From IMG/VR virus record IMGVR_UViG_3300025108_000070, positions 1 through 53,146 of that record: DNA of 53,146 bases, one strand, 5' to 3'. The translations under genes were made by a program, and so were the position numbers. The DNA is from a virus. Position 1 is the first letter of the stretch, and every line of letters begins with the position of its first letter. The notes under the pieces are model-generated. The model did not search any database and was not told where the DNA came from. It worked only from the letters and a program-made list of their open reading frames with translations. Of the stretch, positions 18,301 to 26,619 are shown piece after piece.

Positions 18301-21082
18301 TAGGATTTACGATGCTGGTGAAATATTATTACCAGATAGTGCAAAAAATACTACTATTGATGCAGACAATACAAGTGTTTGGTTAAGAGTGGATGCTGGA
18401 TACGATAAACTTATAAGATTAAGTGAAGTAAAAGGTATGAAAAAGAATTATAGAAAAATACAAACATTGGGCGAATTAGCTGAAGCGTTGCCAGAAAATT
18501 ACCAAGTAAATATAGTTTCAGAAAGACAGCCACATACAAAAACTTCTAGTATTATGCCTGTTGCGTTAAAAGGCTTTAAAGATAGTAGAGATGGTAATAT
18601 TGTAGCATTAAATCAATCGGATTTAAAAAGAGCGGCAGAAGGTGATTTTGACATTGATACAATCAATTATTTTGCAAGTATGCCACACGATGTTATGTTA
18701 GAATACGCAGTAAATAGAGCTAGGGTTAGAGATTCCGTAGACACTATTGGATTAGGTGAAGGAAATAATATGGCAAGTTGGAAAAATTTAGATATGGACA
18801 ATCCAAATAGCCAAATAAATTATTTAAGACAATTAGAAAAAGCTAAGATACAATTAGGAACTACGATGAAATCTCAAACTAATTTAGCTTGGTTTTTAAA
18901 CAATGCAAGTAAAGCAGATTCTCAGTATAGAAGAATAGTAGACCCTATTTATGGTTCTGATGGCGCAGTTATGGGAAGCAATGGACCAGGTGAATCTGTA
19001 GGAGGTATGTTATTAAAATTACCAGAAAATACATATATACACTTTAAAAAAGGTGCAGATATAAATCAAGTATATCAAGAAATTGCTAATATGAATCAAC
19101 ATATTGTAGATATGGACAATGGATTTAATACTGGTGTATTTAAAGATACAAATAGCGTTTATAATAGAATATTCTTTGGAGAAAATGGATTATTTGAAGT
19201 GTATAAAATGTCAGAATTTAAAGTAACTGAAACAATTAATGGGCAAGTTCGTCAAAGAAGCGATAAAATGCTTGTTAAGCAAGATAGTGAAATAGATATT
19301 AAATATAAAGAAGCTATTACAAATCGTTTAATTAGACCTTACACAGAATTGTTAAATGCTTCTCAATATATATTTGATAAAGGTCAACAACAATCTCCTA
19401 GTCTAAATAATTTAATGAGACAAATTAAAGAATATAATAGTAACATGAGACAAGCTGAATATTTAATAGCTAAAGACTTAGGTGTTAAATACGAAAAAGG
19501 AACAATACTTGCAGGGTTTGGAGACAATGCTCAAATTAAATCTAATAGAACAGGAGAAGGTTTTAGTAGAACTAACATGGTATACGATACTTTATTAGCT
19601 CAAATATTACACGTAGGGGAATTAAAACTAAAAAATACTAGAGATAGCATTGTTGATAAAAGTGAGAATTTAGATGGGAGCTTAGATAAGTTTTTAATGA
19701 GTCAAGATATGATGGGAGATTTTAGTAGAAAAATTAAAAAAGATTCTGAAAAATGGGATTATGCAAATGCCTTAGAAAACAAAATTAGAGAATTGAAAAA
19801 ATTAAGAAACAAGACTATGTCTAATTTTACAAAAACTCAACTTTCTGAAAAAATTAAAAATTTAGAAGAATTTAAAGATAATATTAAAGAAGAAATAGAT
19901 ATTGGTCCAGATATCAGGAATCAAATAGTAGAACACAAAATGAAACAAGCTGAATATGAATATTATAAAGATAATCGTAAAGCAATGGATTCAGATACTA
20001 GAAAGAAAAAAAGAAAATTATTTGAAGAACAAGTTAAAAAAGGTAAAAATGTAGTAGAAGAAATAGGTTACGACCATGAAGTTGTAAGAGCTATGGCTTT
20101 AGTAGAAGGTTTTGGTAAATATACTAATATGAGTTTCTCAGAATTGGGAATGGATAGAACTAATTTTGCAGAATTAAGTAAAGCTGCTAGTGCTACAAGA
20201 CGTGATTTTGGTATTGCATGGAGTGCTTTTAGAAACGGAGAAACAGCACAATTAAGTCACCGTGATGGACAAGCTGGCGAAAAAATAGCTTTTGTAAATG
20301 AAGCACATATATATCAATATTTTACTAATAGAATGAGAGAAGAATCTGTAGGTTTTAATACTATGCAAGAACAAAATATTTATATTGCAAAAATTATGAC
20401 TCCTAAAGTAGATTTTACTAGAGTTATTAAATATAAAGACTTATATTTTCCTACTCCAGAATCTAAAAGAATTGAAAAATACATAAAACTTGGATTAAGA
20501 TATAATTCACAATTTTTTGGAAATCAAATGCAACTTAATTTCTTGAAAGGTATGTCTAAGTCTTATGAGATGTCATTACAGTATTTAACTACTGGGCATC
20601 CAAATTCTTTTGAATCTAATTCAATTTTAGGAGAAAGATTAAAACAGTCAAATGAAGGAGGATTTTATTTTGACCCATTTACTTACGCAGCTAATCACGG
20701 TAAAATAGATTTGATAAACGCTTTAAATCCTAATGCAACTGAATATTCTAGATTAAGCGGCTATCATCAAATGCATAAATTGTTTGGTACTGGATTAATT
20801 AAAGATACAGTTAATATGCACGTAATGAATGCAATACCTGTTGGTATGATAGGAAATGTTGGTAGACATTCTAGGGCAATATCTTTAAATGGACAATCTG
20901 ACTTGCAAAAAATGAATGAAATAGATAATAGTGTATTTATAATGAGCGGTAATCGAGGTTCTGTGTTTGATGTTGGTCAACAACTATATAATTTAAACCC
21001 TTACAAATCAGAACGCTCTAAATATTCTCCTAGTGAATGGACTGCTGAAAAAAATAAAGAAAACAATAAATGGTGTGACTAA
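12395..21082 (+). CDS. Giant ejection protein, candidate single-chain virion RNA polymerase
   Basis: A 2895-residue protein. The N-terminus has Gly/Ala-rich hydrophobic stretches (about 109-128 and 490-520) typical of large ejected phage proteins. Residues 2044-2088 read R-Q-P-H, then SSIMPVALKGF, then GNIVALNQSDLKRAAEGDFDID, with D2084, D2086 and D2088. This copies the order of the beta-prime catalytic barrel (R-P-H-x-S-I ... NADFDGD), and the DFDID form is the one I recall from crAss-like virion RNAP. A Lys-rich block at 1777-1787 (SASKKIGEYK), after IKPIVL near 1737, could be the partner beta-type barrel. A polymerase in an ejection module would enter with the DNA and transcribe early genes. 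Other regions look like a large polyvalent protein. No T7/N4-type polymerase motif was seen. The call is strong but motif-based. Confidence 0.6.
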   Translation: MPTLEEILKKRFESNVAGVSQNTRNIVQSDNTAQSNTNPQNRGMNFYSQSQPAQIKEKSMYQGLGAGMWDFTREFGEGLFDTATFGAVSALSDWEPEDDKVSEAAKWGGDIGTAAGFLIPFGAGKAAISKTVQAVSKASGVKIGKNIADDVFKQSDDLGIAFAKKNLDEGASVVADDVTKLGIAGAFKKHVLDEKLIKPLAGFDDALADATKRKAFWEQVDDEGMTILREFAEAKGFTVTEKAANQINSIVVNSIAKGGGRPVSNLAGLVAKKLGDGKKASFYSHMFEEAMVFAAVDNVLHGIDAAAGEHDWDPLSTTTHALALGHALGAVRFIPGGIKGGTMGIFNLKGVDKVRAIMKGTSAKGYNLGTDAGQQAVGRQFSVLGGINSTELGGVELSRIVSSYLTRGGAKPGQKISKQHIERLRKLGLDEPDPVSILNKLDNGTKEQKKAAAELMRDVIQNVHGQARNQWKSEFKKALKQDWLGGGEAGIGSMPRMLIGGITMAGGPGIFMDENLTMGDKARALLIGAFLLKHGKELTYKDYNTKTWERYEGTFMGGRKPMGSFSERFRDADVLVRALGGKMESKNNLMWGALQYQVYNDARHDRHMNQNSEGYSNPEVLDGLKKLWEFKSNEKADDMFRVDLESETSQRTIEKNKRGPQVEGELGWKLLYQRMATDSKFDSIVGEGKRPKDWSELTVGQKKVYIEKMKEMNFKPGMRGIVKMNKLYHSANHDLFDLVKSNLTDNVKEIANILNNEGKVPDKLWEFDSETKTYTFRKIEISEVIGKLNEVQQWQVIQYNHMINAIAKHGPHKIAKEKIKFNDNTMPGKEAWDSFAKKTILAKQQSNKDFGIGKESQFEYSDMWFQSAFNYHEFYRVNEVSMKELDRFVEKNPEIIALLRTTGSDMADASIALKIKIKEAKNDKNESAKDMESNLNDFLKAVRLTQRSAGTFSAGAVKELTMKDARKIMKSLENHKEPILAFKNYNDKYMAKQSREAALNSKKNELLDETLVLDSEGKKQPLTDEDFRIIEMLEAENIILPGTFTIRSWARELFDISDALSKKGTPLEFKDNTEFLKILKENGADAKTIESVENLLKLESFAGSPKAIQDVIKVYENSIKRYMRNETNGTGILENSPGEKIALTEIQIRELVDNINNLENGGQYTSEKLMLEALRKEFLESGRDWSAFENEAKAKKYILSALTSGNLKSKDAVDVVALSMEWGIYDFYGSKFKKLNETQWQGVFEKMKKAVDTQWVDSESVIQRRYEELLDQKGIDPGEYNKLDIEQVLANNKFDKFAVPKDSRLSHKAYIQNKFMNEYNSDINKFTTDFMQDFIKNNKDSRVTDSEMANTVISLLAENNKSIRIRKYKFNAESPNKTTHSNDTVRKTHVIDRIERMFGQNAEIAILEGTNVTFGGMRASLFNTDNRIQVGDAMLSGQYRTQNEKMDLYGDGFEFGNTSYFMYQYGGNKYAYLIEKSNSSIKTMTTEYKNYLNRLENEGVISKEEKAERLEKTGFITDGTEITYKEGATSETTNNNLKKMLDDYILGDILGESAWWGGIQKSKGKEAAKIFKRLKLFDNISAKRFDTKTVNELSDFVSKNPDWFGGDKQVGKDLKRFANGEWKEVILRDEGGNNTWSYGGQDFGIADIHSVMKQEIQNLADKMSEIEIAKANKKINSNDADTLLNGLQIEIDNLTGDIASGKLADASNVNGITFVSDRAFKALQVLAGHTDPGIGGIKPIVLRTGENMYVNKTAFARKSEFAQLFASNKVDFITFTSASKKIGEYKVPTYSSQQFFNGLKPEVVLKGGLDVHTIRPEDMQIVSVKAAKNEASIGINHANELTTSRDSFMNYVWGKEGESKLGEFRNKGSLWTNPKRWIEQISQFKLWRKSKSQEKGSQELDNADFALLDIMAENNIHPDLLRFEKDKMWFTNEVEPLLKPKLPGGQAVLVPDIDISGKKTLRDTILVGDRIYDAGEILLPDSAKNTTIDADNTSVWLRVDAGYDKLIRLSEVKGMKKNYRKIQTLGELAEALPENYQVNIVSERQPHTKTSSIMPVALKGFKDSRDGNIVALNQSDLKRAAEGDFDIDTINYFASMPHDVMLEYAVNRARVRDSVDTIGLGEGNNMASWKNLDMDNPNSQINYLRQLEKAKIQLGTTMKSQTNLAWFLNNASKADSQYRRIVDPIYGSDGAVMGSNGPGESVGGMLLKLPENTYIHFKKGADINQVYQEIANMNQHIVDMDNGFNTGVFKDTNSVYNRIFFGENGLFEVYKMSEFKVTETINGQVRQRSDKMLVKQDSEIDIKYKEAITNRLIRPYTELLNASQYIFDKGQQQSPSLNNLMRQIKEYNSNMRQAEYLIAKDLGVKYEKGTILAGFGDNAQIKSNRTGEGFSRTNMVYDTLLAQILHVGELKLKNTRDSIVDKSENLDGSLDKFLMSQDMMGDFSRKIKKDSEKWDYANALENKIRELKKLRNKTMSNFTKTQLSEKIKNLEEFKDNIKEEIDIGPDIRNQIVEHKMKQAEYEYYKDNRKAMDSDTRKKKRKLFEEQVKKGKNVVEEIGYDHEVVRAMALVEGFGKYTNMSFSELGMDRTNFAELSKAASATRRDFGIAWSAFRNGETAQLSHRDGQAGEKIAFVNEAHIYQYFTNRMREESVGFNTMQEQNIYIAKIMTPKVDFTRVIKYKDLYFPTPESKRIEKYIKLGLRYNSQFFGNQMQLNFLKGMSKSYEMSLQYLTTGHPNSFESNSILGERLKQSNEGGFYFDPFTYAANHGKIDLINALNPNATEYSRLSGYHQMHKLFGTGLIKDTVNMHVMNAIPVGMIGNVGRHSRAISLNGQSDLQKMNEIDNSVFIMSGNRGSVFDVGQQLYNLNPYKSERSKYSPSEWTAEKNKENNKWCD

Positions 21083-23805
21083 TGGGAAATTGTATACAAA
21101 CTGAACAAGAAAGAATTAATAAAAAAAACTTTTTAGAAATGGCTAAAGAATTTGAAACTCTTCCTGGTATAGAACAATATGGTAATCACGCTACTGGTAT
21201 GTGGAAACGAATTGTTCAAATGACTAAAGAAGCTAGTGAGGGTTATGATACAGTTAAAGGTGCAAAAAATAATGCTCCTACTGTAGAACAATTAAAGCTT
21301 ATGAGAAGAATTATGGATAGAGAAGTTAGGAAACTAACTAAAACTAGAGGCGGATTTGCTAAATGGCTATACCTTCCACAAGAAATATTTGGTGATGTAG
21401 ATTTTGTAGATAAATGGTACGTTGATGTACAGAAATCTAATGAAACATACAAAGGTCATACGCAATATTTTAATACACAGCTTAACAACATGATTACTGA
21501 ATTAACAACAGCTTCTGCTAACGCTGGTGCAAAATTTTCTAAATCTGAAAAAAAATTAAGAAAACATTATGCTAATTACAACAGAGAGAGAGTAAAAGGA
21601 AATCATGATAAAGCAAATGAAATAATGACAAACGAAATAGACCCTTTTATTAAAAGTAAAGAAGGAGAAGTGTTATCTGATTTTCATAAATTAGTTTCTG
21701 GAGGTAAGAAAAATTTTGAACAAAATAGTATAGGTAAAGATATAAATTTGAAAAGAGCTGCTGAAATATATTTAAATAAAGTTCAACCTAAGGCTACTGA
21801 AATTATGGTTCAAGGATTAAGAAACTATAGATGGTCTTTACAAAGAAATAATAGTATCTTAAAAAACTTTGAAAATTATTCTAAACTTACTAATAAAAAT
21901 AATACTGGTGTTTTAGATTCTATTATAGAAAGATTTGAATCAGGAAATTTACAAAAAGATGGATATTTTCCAGTATTAAGTTTTGATGTTATGCCTACAC
22001 TAGCTAGAGCATCAGAAAATATTTTTGCTTATGGAAATGGTAAAAAAAATCAAAGCGATTTTAATAAAGGCTATGATACTATTAAAAATTTAGACAAGAT
22101 AATAAATGAAAATATGTATATAAATAAACATTTAGGTAAAAGAACATTAGATATAGAAGGTCCTATAGATTACAATGTTATACCAATTATAGATTCTTAT
22201 GTTAGAAGTGCAACAAGATTTAATTATGTATCTTACAACAACGGTAAATATATTGATGTTATGAAAAATATAACAGATACATATAGTAAAGGTAAAAAAA
22301 CAGCGTTAGACAAAAAATTAAGCTTTTTAGAGTCTTATGTTTCTGACCACTATAATTTAATAACTGGTGAAAAAGTAAATAATAGTCCTGTAGCAAGTCA
22401 AATTGCTAGAAGTATAACAGCAGTTCAATTTGCTAGTAAACTAGGGTTAAATGTTAGAGGTGCAGCTAGAAACGCTACACAAAGTATGTTTAATTATATA
22501 TGGTTTGGTGCTAACGGAATGAATGAGCATAGAACTTTTAAAAAAGACGCTCAAATGCAAGAAAGATTAACTAACGGATTAGCAAATAATGGTATTTTGT
22601 TTCCAGAAATACAGGAAGTATATGGAAACTTAGCTTTAGATACAGTTTACGATGCTGGTACTGGTACATATAAATTAAAAATAGATAAAAGCATAGGAGA
22701 TAGAATAGGAGATGCTTTATCTAAAGTAGCTGAAAAAAGTGGTACTTTAATGACTTTAGTAGAAAATAAAGTTAATCGTAGATATACTTTTGAATTAGGT
22801 TACGCAATGCAATGGAAACTAGATAATGCAAATCCTAGATTAGAGGCTGAATTTCAACAATCTTTAAAAAGAGATTTAAAAAGAGAAGGTAAAAAAAGAA
22901 CTGTTGAAGAATTAAAAAGACCTGATGCTGAAAGAGATTTTCAGATATTTGAAAAAAATGATGCTACTGAATATCAGTATAGAATGGAAATGTGGAGAAG
23001 AAAACGTGCAGAAAATCATGGAAACAGTACTGTTAATAATCTTCATTACGACTATAGTATTACAGGTAAATCTAAAGTACTAACAACTCCTACAGGTTCG
23101 GTATTAGGACAATTCCAACATTATGGTTTAAACTTTTTTAATATGCAAAGAAAAATTGTAAGAGATGGTAAAGATGCTATGTTATCTGGTGATTGGAATA
23201 GTGCAGCTGGATGGAGAATGTATAGATTAGGTTCTATGTATGCTGTTATTAATGCAATAATTTCTCCTTTAACCAATGCAAACTGGGGAAATTTAGTACA
23301 AAACGACACTTATGAGCGTATACAAAATTATGTTGATGCAGCTTCTAGTGACCCTGAAAAAGCTAAAAAAGCATTCTTTGGTAAAGGTCCAGTATTAGGA
23401 ACTGTAGGTGGTCCAGCTATTGCAGATTTAGTTAGCTTAGGAAATCTATCTGGTCTGTATGAAATGAAAGAAGGAACTTGGGCTTCTTATCTTGCTGGTT
23501 ATCAGGATTGGACCGATACATCAGGAACAAGAAAAATGCAAGAACTTGTAAGAATTTTGAATACTCAGTTACATAGAAGTATATATTCTACTTTGCCTAA
23601 ATTTAGAGATGGAGTTAATCTTGGTGTTATTACTCAAGGAGAATTAGGATTATTTCCTACTAGTGAAACTAGAGATGCTAAAGAACGTTTACAGAAAATA
23701 CCAGGATTGGGACCTATGATAACTCCTAAAAATAAAGATAAGAAAAAATCTAAAGCTCCTAGAAACTTCAATGAAGAAGTCTTAAAAGCTTTAGATAATT
23801 TTTAG
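21082..23805 (+). CDS. Large ejection/internal virion protein, companion of the giant
   Basis: A 907-residue protein whose ATG overlaps the giant's TAA (TAATG), so the two are translationally coupled and may once have been one chain. It is mostly helical and basic. A block ASKLGLNVRGAARNATQSMF (about 452-471) resembles a motif near the C-terminus of large polyvalent and ejection proteins. Later hydrophobic stretches near 715-735 and 770-790 may enter membrane. It ends with a Lys-rich segment, then LLKALDNF-like helix. The stop is flush with the convergent gene at 23806. It is probably a virion protein delivered with the DNA. Confidence 0.55.
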   Translation: MGNCIQTEQERINKKNFLEMAKEFETLPGIEQYGNHATGMWKRIVQMTKEASEGYDTVKGAKNNAPTVEQLKLMRRIMDREVRKLTKTRGGFAKWLYLPQEIFGDVDFVDKWYVDVQKSNETYKGHTQYFNTQLNNMITELTTASANAGAKFSKSEKKLRKHYANYNRERVKGNHDKANEIMTNEIDPFIKSKEGEVLSDFHKLVSGGKKNFEQNSIGKDINLKRAAEIYLNKVQPKATEIMVQGLRNYRWSLQRNNSILKNFENYSKLTNKNNTGVLDSIIERFESGNLQKDGYFPVLSFDVMPTLARASENIFAYGNGKKNQSDFNKGYDTIKNLDKIINENMYINKHLGKRTLDIEGPIDYNVIPIIDSYVRSATRFNYVSYNNGKYIDVMKNITDTYSKGKKTALDKKLSFLESYVSDHYNLITGEKVNNSPVASQIARSITAVQFASKLGLNVRGAARNATQSMFNYIWFGANGMNEHRTFKKDAQMQERLTNGLANNGILFPEIQEVYGNLALDTVYDAGTGTYKLKIDKSIGDRIGDALSKVAEKSGTLMTLVENKVNRRYTFELGYAMQWKLDNANPRLEAEFQQSLKRDLKREGKKRTVEELKRPDAERDFQIFEKNDATEYQYRMEMWRRKRAENHGNSTVNNLHYDYSITGKSKVLTTPTGSVLGQFQHYGLNFFNMQRKIVRDGKDAMLSGDWNSAAGWRMYRLGSMYAVINAIISPLTNANWGNLVQNDTYERIQNYVDAASSDPEKAKKAFFGKGPVLGTVGGPAIADLVSLGNLSGLYEMKEGTWASYLAGYQDWTDTSGTRKMQELVRILNTQLHRSIYSTLPKFRDGVNLGVITQGELGLFPTSETRDAKERLQKIPGLGPMITPKNKDKKKSKAPRNFNEEVLKALDNF

Positions 23806-24000
23806 TTATAGACTTTTACAAACTTCTGTAACTATTTTTAATTGATTTTTTACTTCTGTAAGTTTTTCTTGTTGTTCTTTTGTTAAACCTGTTTCAAAAT
23901 TATCCATTTCTATTTGTTTTGCAAATGCTTTCATGTCTTTTAGTGTTTTCCAAGCATAATTTCTTGTTGACCATCTAGTCGGTTTTTTAGTTTTTATCAT
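23806..24000 (-). CDS. Small basic hypothetical protein
   Basis: A 64-residue protein, last in the leftward operon, overlapping the resolvase gene by 4 nt. A basic N-terminus (KTKKPTRWSTRNYAWKTL) is followed by two Gln/Glu/Lys helices. No family is recognised. Its stop codon abuts the stop of the rightward 907-residue gene with no spacer, so a terminator would have to lie within coding DNA. Confidence 0.55.
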   Translation of the reverse strand: MIKTKKPTRWSTRNYAWKTLKDMKAFAKQIEMDNFETGLTKEQQEKLTEVKNQLKIVTEVCKSL

Positions 24001-24440
24001 TTTTCCTCCATTAATGCGTACATTCCAATACAGATTGCGTCTGCATTTTTTAATGTAACTTTGTGATTATTACTTGCCCAATCTTGAGCAACTTTCTTAA
24101 AATATCTTTTTCGTTCTGCATAGTCTTTTGGTATCTCTCCTCCAATGAACTGTTGCCATACTTTAGGCAATACATCTACTCTTTCTAGTTTTAATGACGC
24201 TATAATACCTAACCAAACGCCATAATTTTCACCAAAAGTAAAAGCACCTCTTTCGTAAGGTCTAGCCCACACTCTTTCTATGTATACTTTAGGTTTCTTA
24301 CGACCTATAGCATTTCTTATAACTTTAACCATATCTTCAGGTTCCCTGGAAGTAGGACAATTGGTAGTGAATTGGAGGTTCGTTGAGTCGAAGAAAGCAA
24401 CTGCCCCACTCCATCCAGGGTCTATAGTTATAATTTTCAT
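23997..24440 (-). CDS. RuvC-like Holliday-junction resolvase
   Basis: A 147-residue protein with the RNase H-fold resolvase pattern: IITIDPGWSGAVA with Asp7, KVYIERVWA with Glu55, and KNADAICIG with Asp134. These are the metal-binding acids of RuvC-type enzymes. In phages these enzymes resolve recombination and replication branches before packaging. The length is normal for the family. It overlaps the helicase gene by 4 nt and belongs to the replication/recombination set. Confidence 0.8.
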   Translation of the reverse strand: MKIITIDPGWSGAVAFFDSTNLQFTTNCPTSREPEDMVKVIRNAIGRKKPKVYIERVWARPYERGAFTFGENYGVWLGIIASLKLERVDVLPKVWQQFIGGEIPKDYAERKRYFKKVAQDWASNNHKVTLKNADAICIGMYALMEEK

Positions 24441-25789
24441 TTATTCATCATTCTAATTGCTTCATTTCGGTCAAAGTATACGCTACATTTATCTCCATTA
24501 AAGCCCATATTATAAGAGCCTAATTGTCCATATCTAGCTTTTTGACATATTACTTCAATCTCATACCTATCATTGTCTCTATTGTCTACCGCATAAGGAT
24601 AGTATACAAAGAACGCCGCTTCAGCAGTTTGTTCAATTACACCACTTTCCGCAAAGTCTGATAACTTAGGTCTAGGGTCTAATCTTCTTTCAATTTCTCT
24701 ATTTAATTGTGATACTAATATAGCACTACACTTAATTTTCTTACAAATCCACTTATAGTCAAGCATTATATCTTCTATTTCAAACCTTCTGTCCTTATTA
24801 CCTCCATCTGTACGAATAAGTTGGATATAATCATCAAGGACTACATCTGGTTTTTCTTTGCTTATCTCTTTCATGGCATCTGCGAGTGTTTTACAATCAT
24901 CTAACATAATTAAGTTCTTGTATTTTTCACCAAGAGCCTCTTTCTTTAAATTGATTTGTGTAATCTCTTTGCTAATATCAGATGCTTTTCTAATTCGTTC
25001 ATAACTAAACTCTTGAAATTCCATTACTAAAATCTTTTTCATCATTTCAACATTAGTCATCTCACGATTAAATAACATAACTTTCTTACCTTGTTCAAGT
25101 AATCGTTTAACAATATTAATAATCATAGTAGTTTTACCATGTCCTGGTCTACCACCTACAACTGTAATCTCACCTCTAGTCATACCACCAGCTGCTTTAT
25201 CTAGCTGTTCAATACCAAAGGGTATTAAGTTAGTCCCTTCTTTTAATGCTTCTACTGTATTGGTTAATATGTCTTTAGTTTCAACTACTTTACTTGGAGC
25301 AAAATCTTTTAAATCCTGTATAATCTTTTCATGTTGATGTAAGACTTCTACAATATCATCTGTATTTTGTAAAGTTAAGTTATATAATATCTGGGAACTC
25401 TTTACCGCTTTACGTTGTATAAACTTATACCAAATGTTCTTAGCGTAAGTTTCAGCGTTCGCAGTAGTAGGAACTCCATTAGCCATTCCAGTTAAATAAT
25501 ATGTAGTTAAAGTATGGTCTGTGCAATTATCTCTTAAATCTCCGAATACTGTTACCGTATCTATTGGAACATTGTTTTTATAAAGCCTTGAAAACGATTT
25601 CCACAACTCTTGATGCTTAGTGGTATAAAATGCTTTCTCTTCCCTTATAATAGATTTTGCTTTTTCATAGATTTCATCACCTTCTAACAAAATACTTCCC
25701 AATAAAGCTATTTCTGCTTCTTCATTCTTGGGCATAGGTTCCATACTATTTGTCTGTTTAAGTTTTCTTTTATCTGTTATCTCTTTCAT
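24437..25789 (-). CDS. dnaB: Replicative DnaB-like helicase
   Basis: A 450-residue protein. Residues about 19-125 match the DnaB N-terminal helical domain (PMPKNEEAEIALLGSILLEG). The RecA-like ATPase domain starts near 188 (LIPFGIEQLDKAAGG). It has Walker A GRPGHGKTT (213-221), Walker B VVLDDYIQL (about 316-324), and the later SQLNREIERR and L-DFAESGVIEQ-A motifs. It should unwind DNA ahead of the replisome. No primase or loader gene was recognised nearby, so host primase is probably recruited. It overlaps neighbours by 4 nt on both sides. Confidence 0.9.
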   Translation of the reverse strand: MKEITDKRKLKQTNSMEPMPKNEEAEIALLGSILLEGDEIYEKAKSIIREEKAFYTTKHQELWKSFSRLYKNNVPIDTVTVFGDLRDNCTDHTLTTYYLTGMANGVPTTANAETYAKNIWYKFIQRKAVKSSQILYNLTLQNTDDIVEVLHQHEKIIQDLKDFAPSKVVETKDILTNTVEALKEGTNLIPFGIEQLDKAAGGMTRGEITVVGGRPGHGKTTMIINIVKRLLEQGKKVMLFNREMTNVEMMKKILVMEFQEFSYERIRKASDISKEITQINLKKEALGEKYKNLIMLDDCKTLADAMKEISKEKPDVVLDDYIQLIRTDGGNKDRRFEIEDIMLDYKWICKKIKCSAILVSQLNREIERRLDPRPKLSDFAESGVIEQTAEAAFFVYYPYAVDNRDNDRYEIEVICQKARYGQLGSYNMGFNGDKCSVYFDRNEAIRMMNK

Positions 25790-26619
25790 AACACCTCCGA
25801 TTCTGTAAATAAACTAATTTGTCTTTCTTTTGGAATATAGTTTGTAATAACTAACTCATTCTTTTTTTCATCACTATGTAATTGACCAGCATATTTAATA
25901 GGTATTATATCTATAAAATAAAATCTATACATTTGCCATATTTCAGGTCTATCATCATAAGACACCATAAACTTTCCCCCGCCTGCATCAATTTCATCGC
26001 AAACTTCTTTTAAGCCTAAGTGGTCGTCTTCTGTAAATGAATGTATATAGTAATCATTTCTATCTGTAGCTGCAAAGTAAGGAGGGTCTAAATACCACAT
26101 ATCTCCTTTTTTTGGCTCATACTTTTCAATTAACTTTCTAAAATCCATATTTTCAATAAATACATTATTTAGTTTTTTTCTACTTGGTTCTAAATCAGCC
26201 AGAATATCATCATTCCATTTAGCAGCGCTACTAATTGGCAAGAAAGGGCTTTTGTTAAACGCCGTTTTCAATACAAAGAAGTACATTGCCGCTCTTTTAT
26301 AATCTGGTATGTCTACTTTTGAATTACTATGTATTAGTTTTCTATAGTCTTCGTGAAGAGTTCTAGACAATAGTATATGTTTACAATAATGTCTAAACTT
26401 ATCGAAATCCTCCGCTACTGAAATATACAAATTTATTATATCATTATGCAAGTCATTTAATATGTTTACTTGTGCTTTGTCTTTTCTAAAGAACATACTT
26501 CCTCCACCAAGAAATACTTCAATATATCGTTCATGACTATGAAGCTTAGGAACAAGTTGTCTTGATAAACTATATTTACCTCCATAATAAGGGAATATAG
26601 TTGGACAATCATTCTTCAT
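25786..26619 (-). CDS. dam: DNA adenine-N6 methyltransferase, Dam (D12) class
   Basis: A 277-residue protein from the ATG at 26619; an in-frame GTG at 26631 would add 4 residues. It has the AdoMet motif FPYYGGKYSL (about 9-18), then EVFLGGGSMFF (34-44) and the catalytic DPPYF (about 178-182), in the order of Dam/T4 Dam enzymes. It should methylate adenine in a short site, possibly GATC. In a phage this protects against host restriction or marks the phage DNA. It overlaps the helicase gene by 4 nt and the next gene by 11 nt. Confidence 0.88.
   Translation of the reverse strand: MKNDCPTIFPYYGGKYSLSRQLVPKLHSHERYIEVFLGGGSMFFRKDKAQVNILNDLHNDIINLYISVAEDFDKFRHYCKHILLSRTLHEDYRKLIHSNSKVDIPDYKRAAMYFFVLKTAFNKSPFLPISSAAKWNDDILADLEPSRKKLNNVFIENMDFRKLIEKYEPKKGDMWYLDPPYFAATDRNDYYIHSFTEDDHLGLKEVCDEIDAGGGKFMVSYDDRPEIWQMYRFYFIDIIPIKYAGQLHSDEKKNELVITNYIPKERQISLFTESEVL

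Noticed and set aside
12395-21082. N4/T7-type virion RNA polymerase in the giant protein
   Set aside because: I did not find T7-family motifs (D-x-x-GR, K-x6-YG, HDS); the DFDID motif points to the two-barrel class instead.
23775-23820. Bidirectional terminator at the convergent stop codons
   Set aside because: Only a weak AGTCT/AGACT pairing over a ~30-nt loop is present; I could not support a real hairpin.
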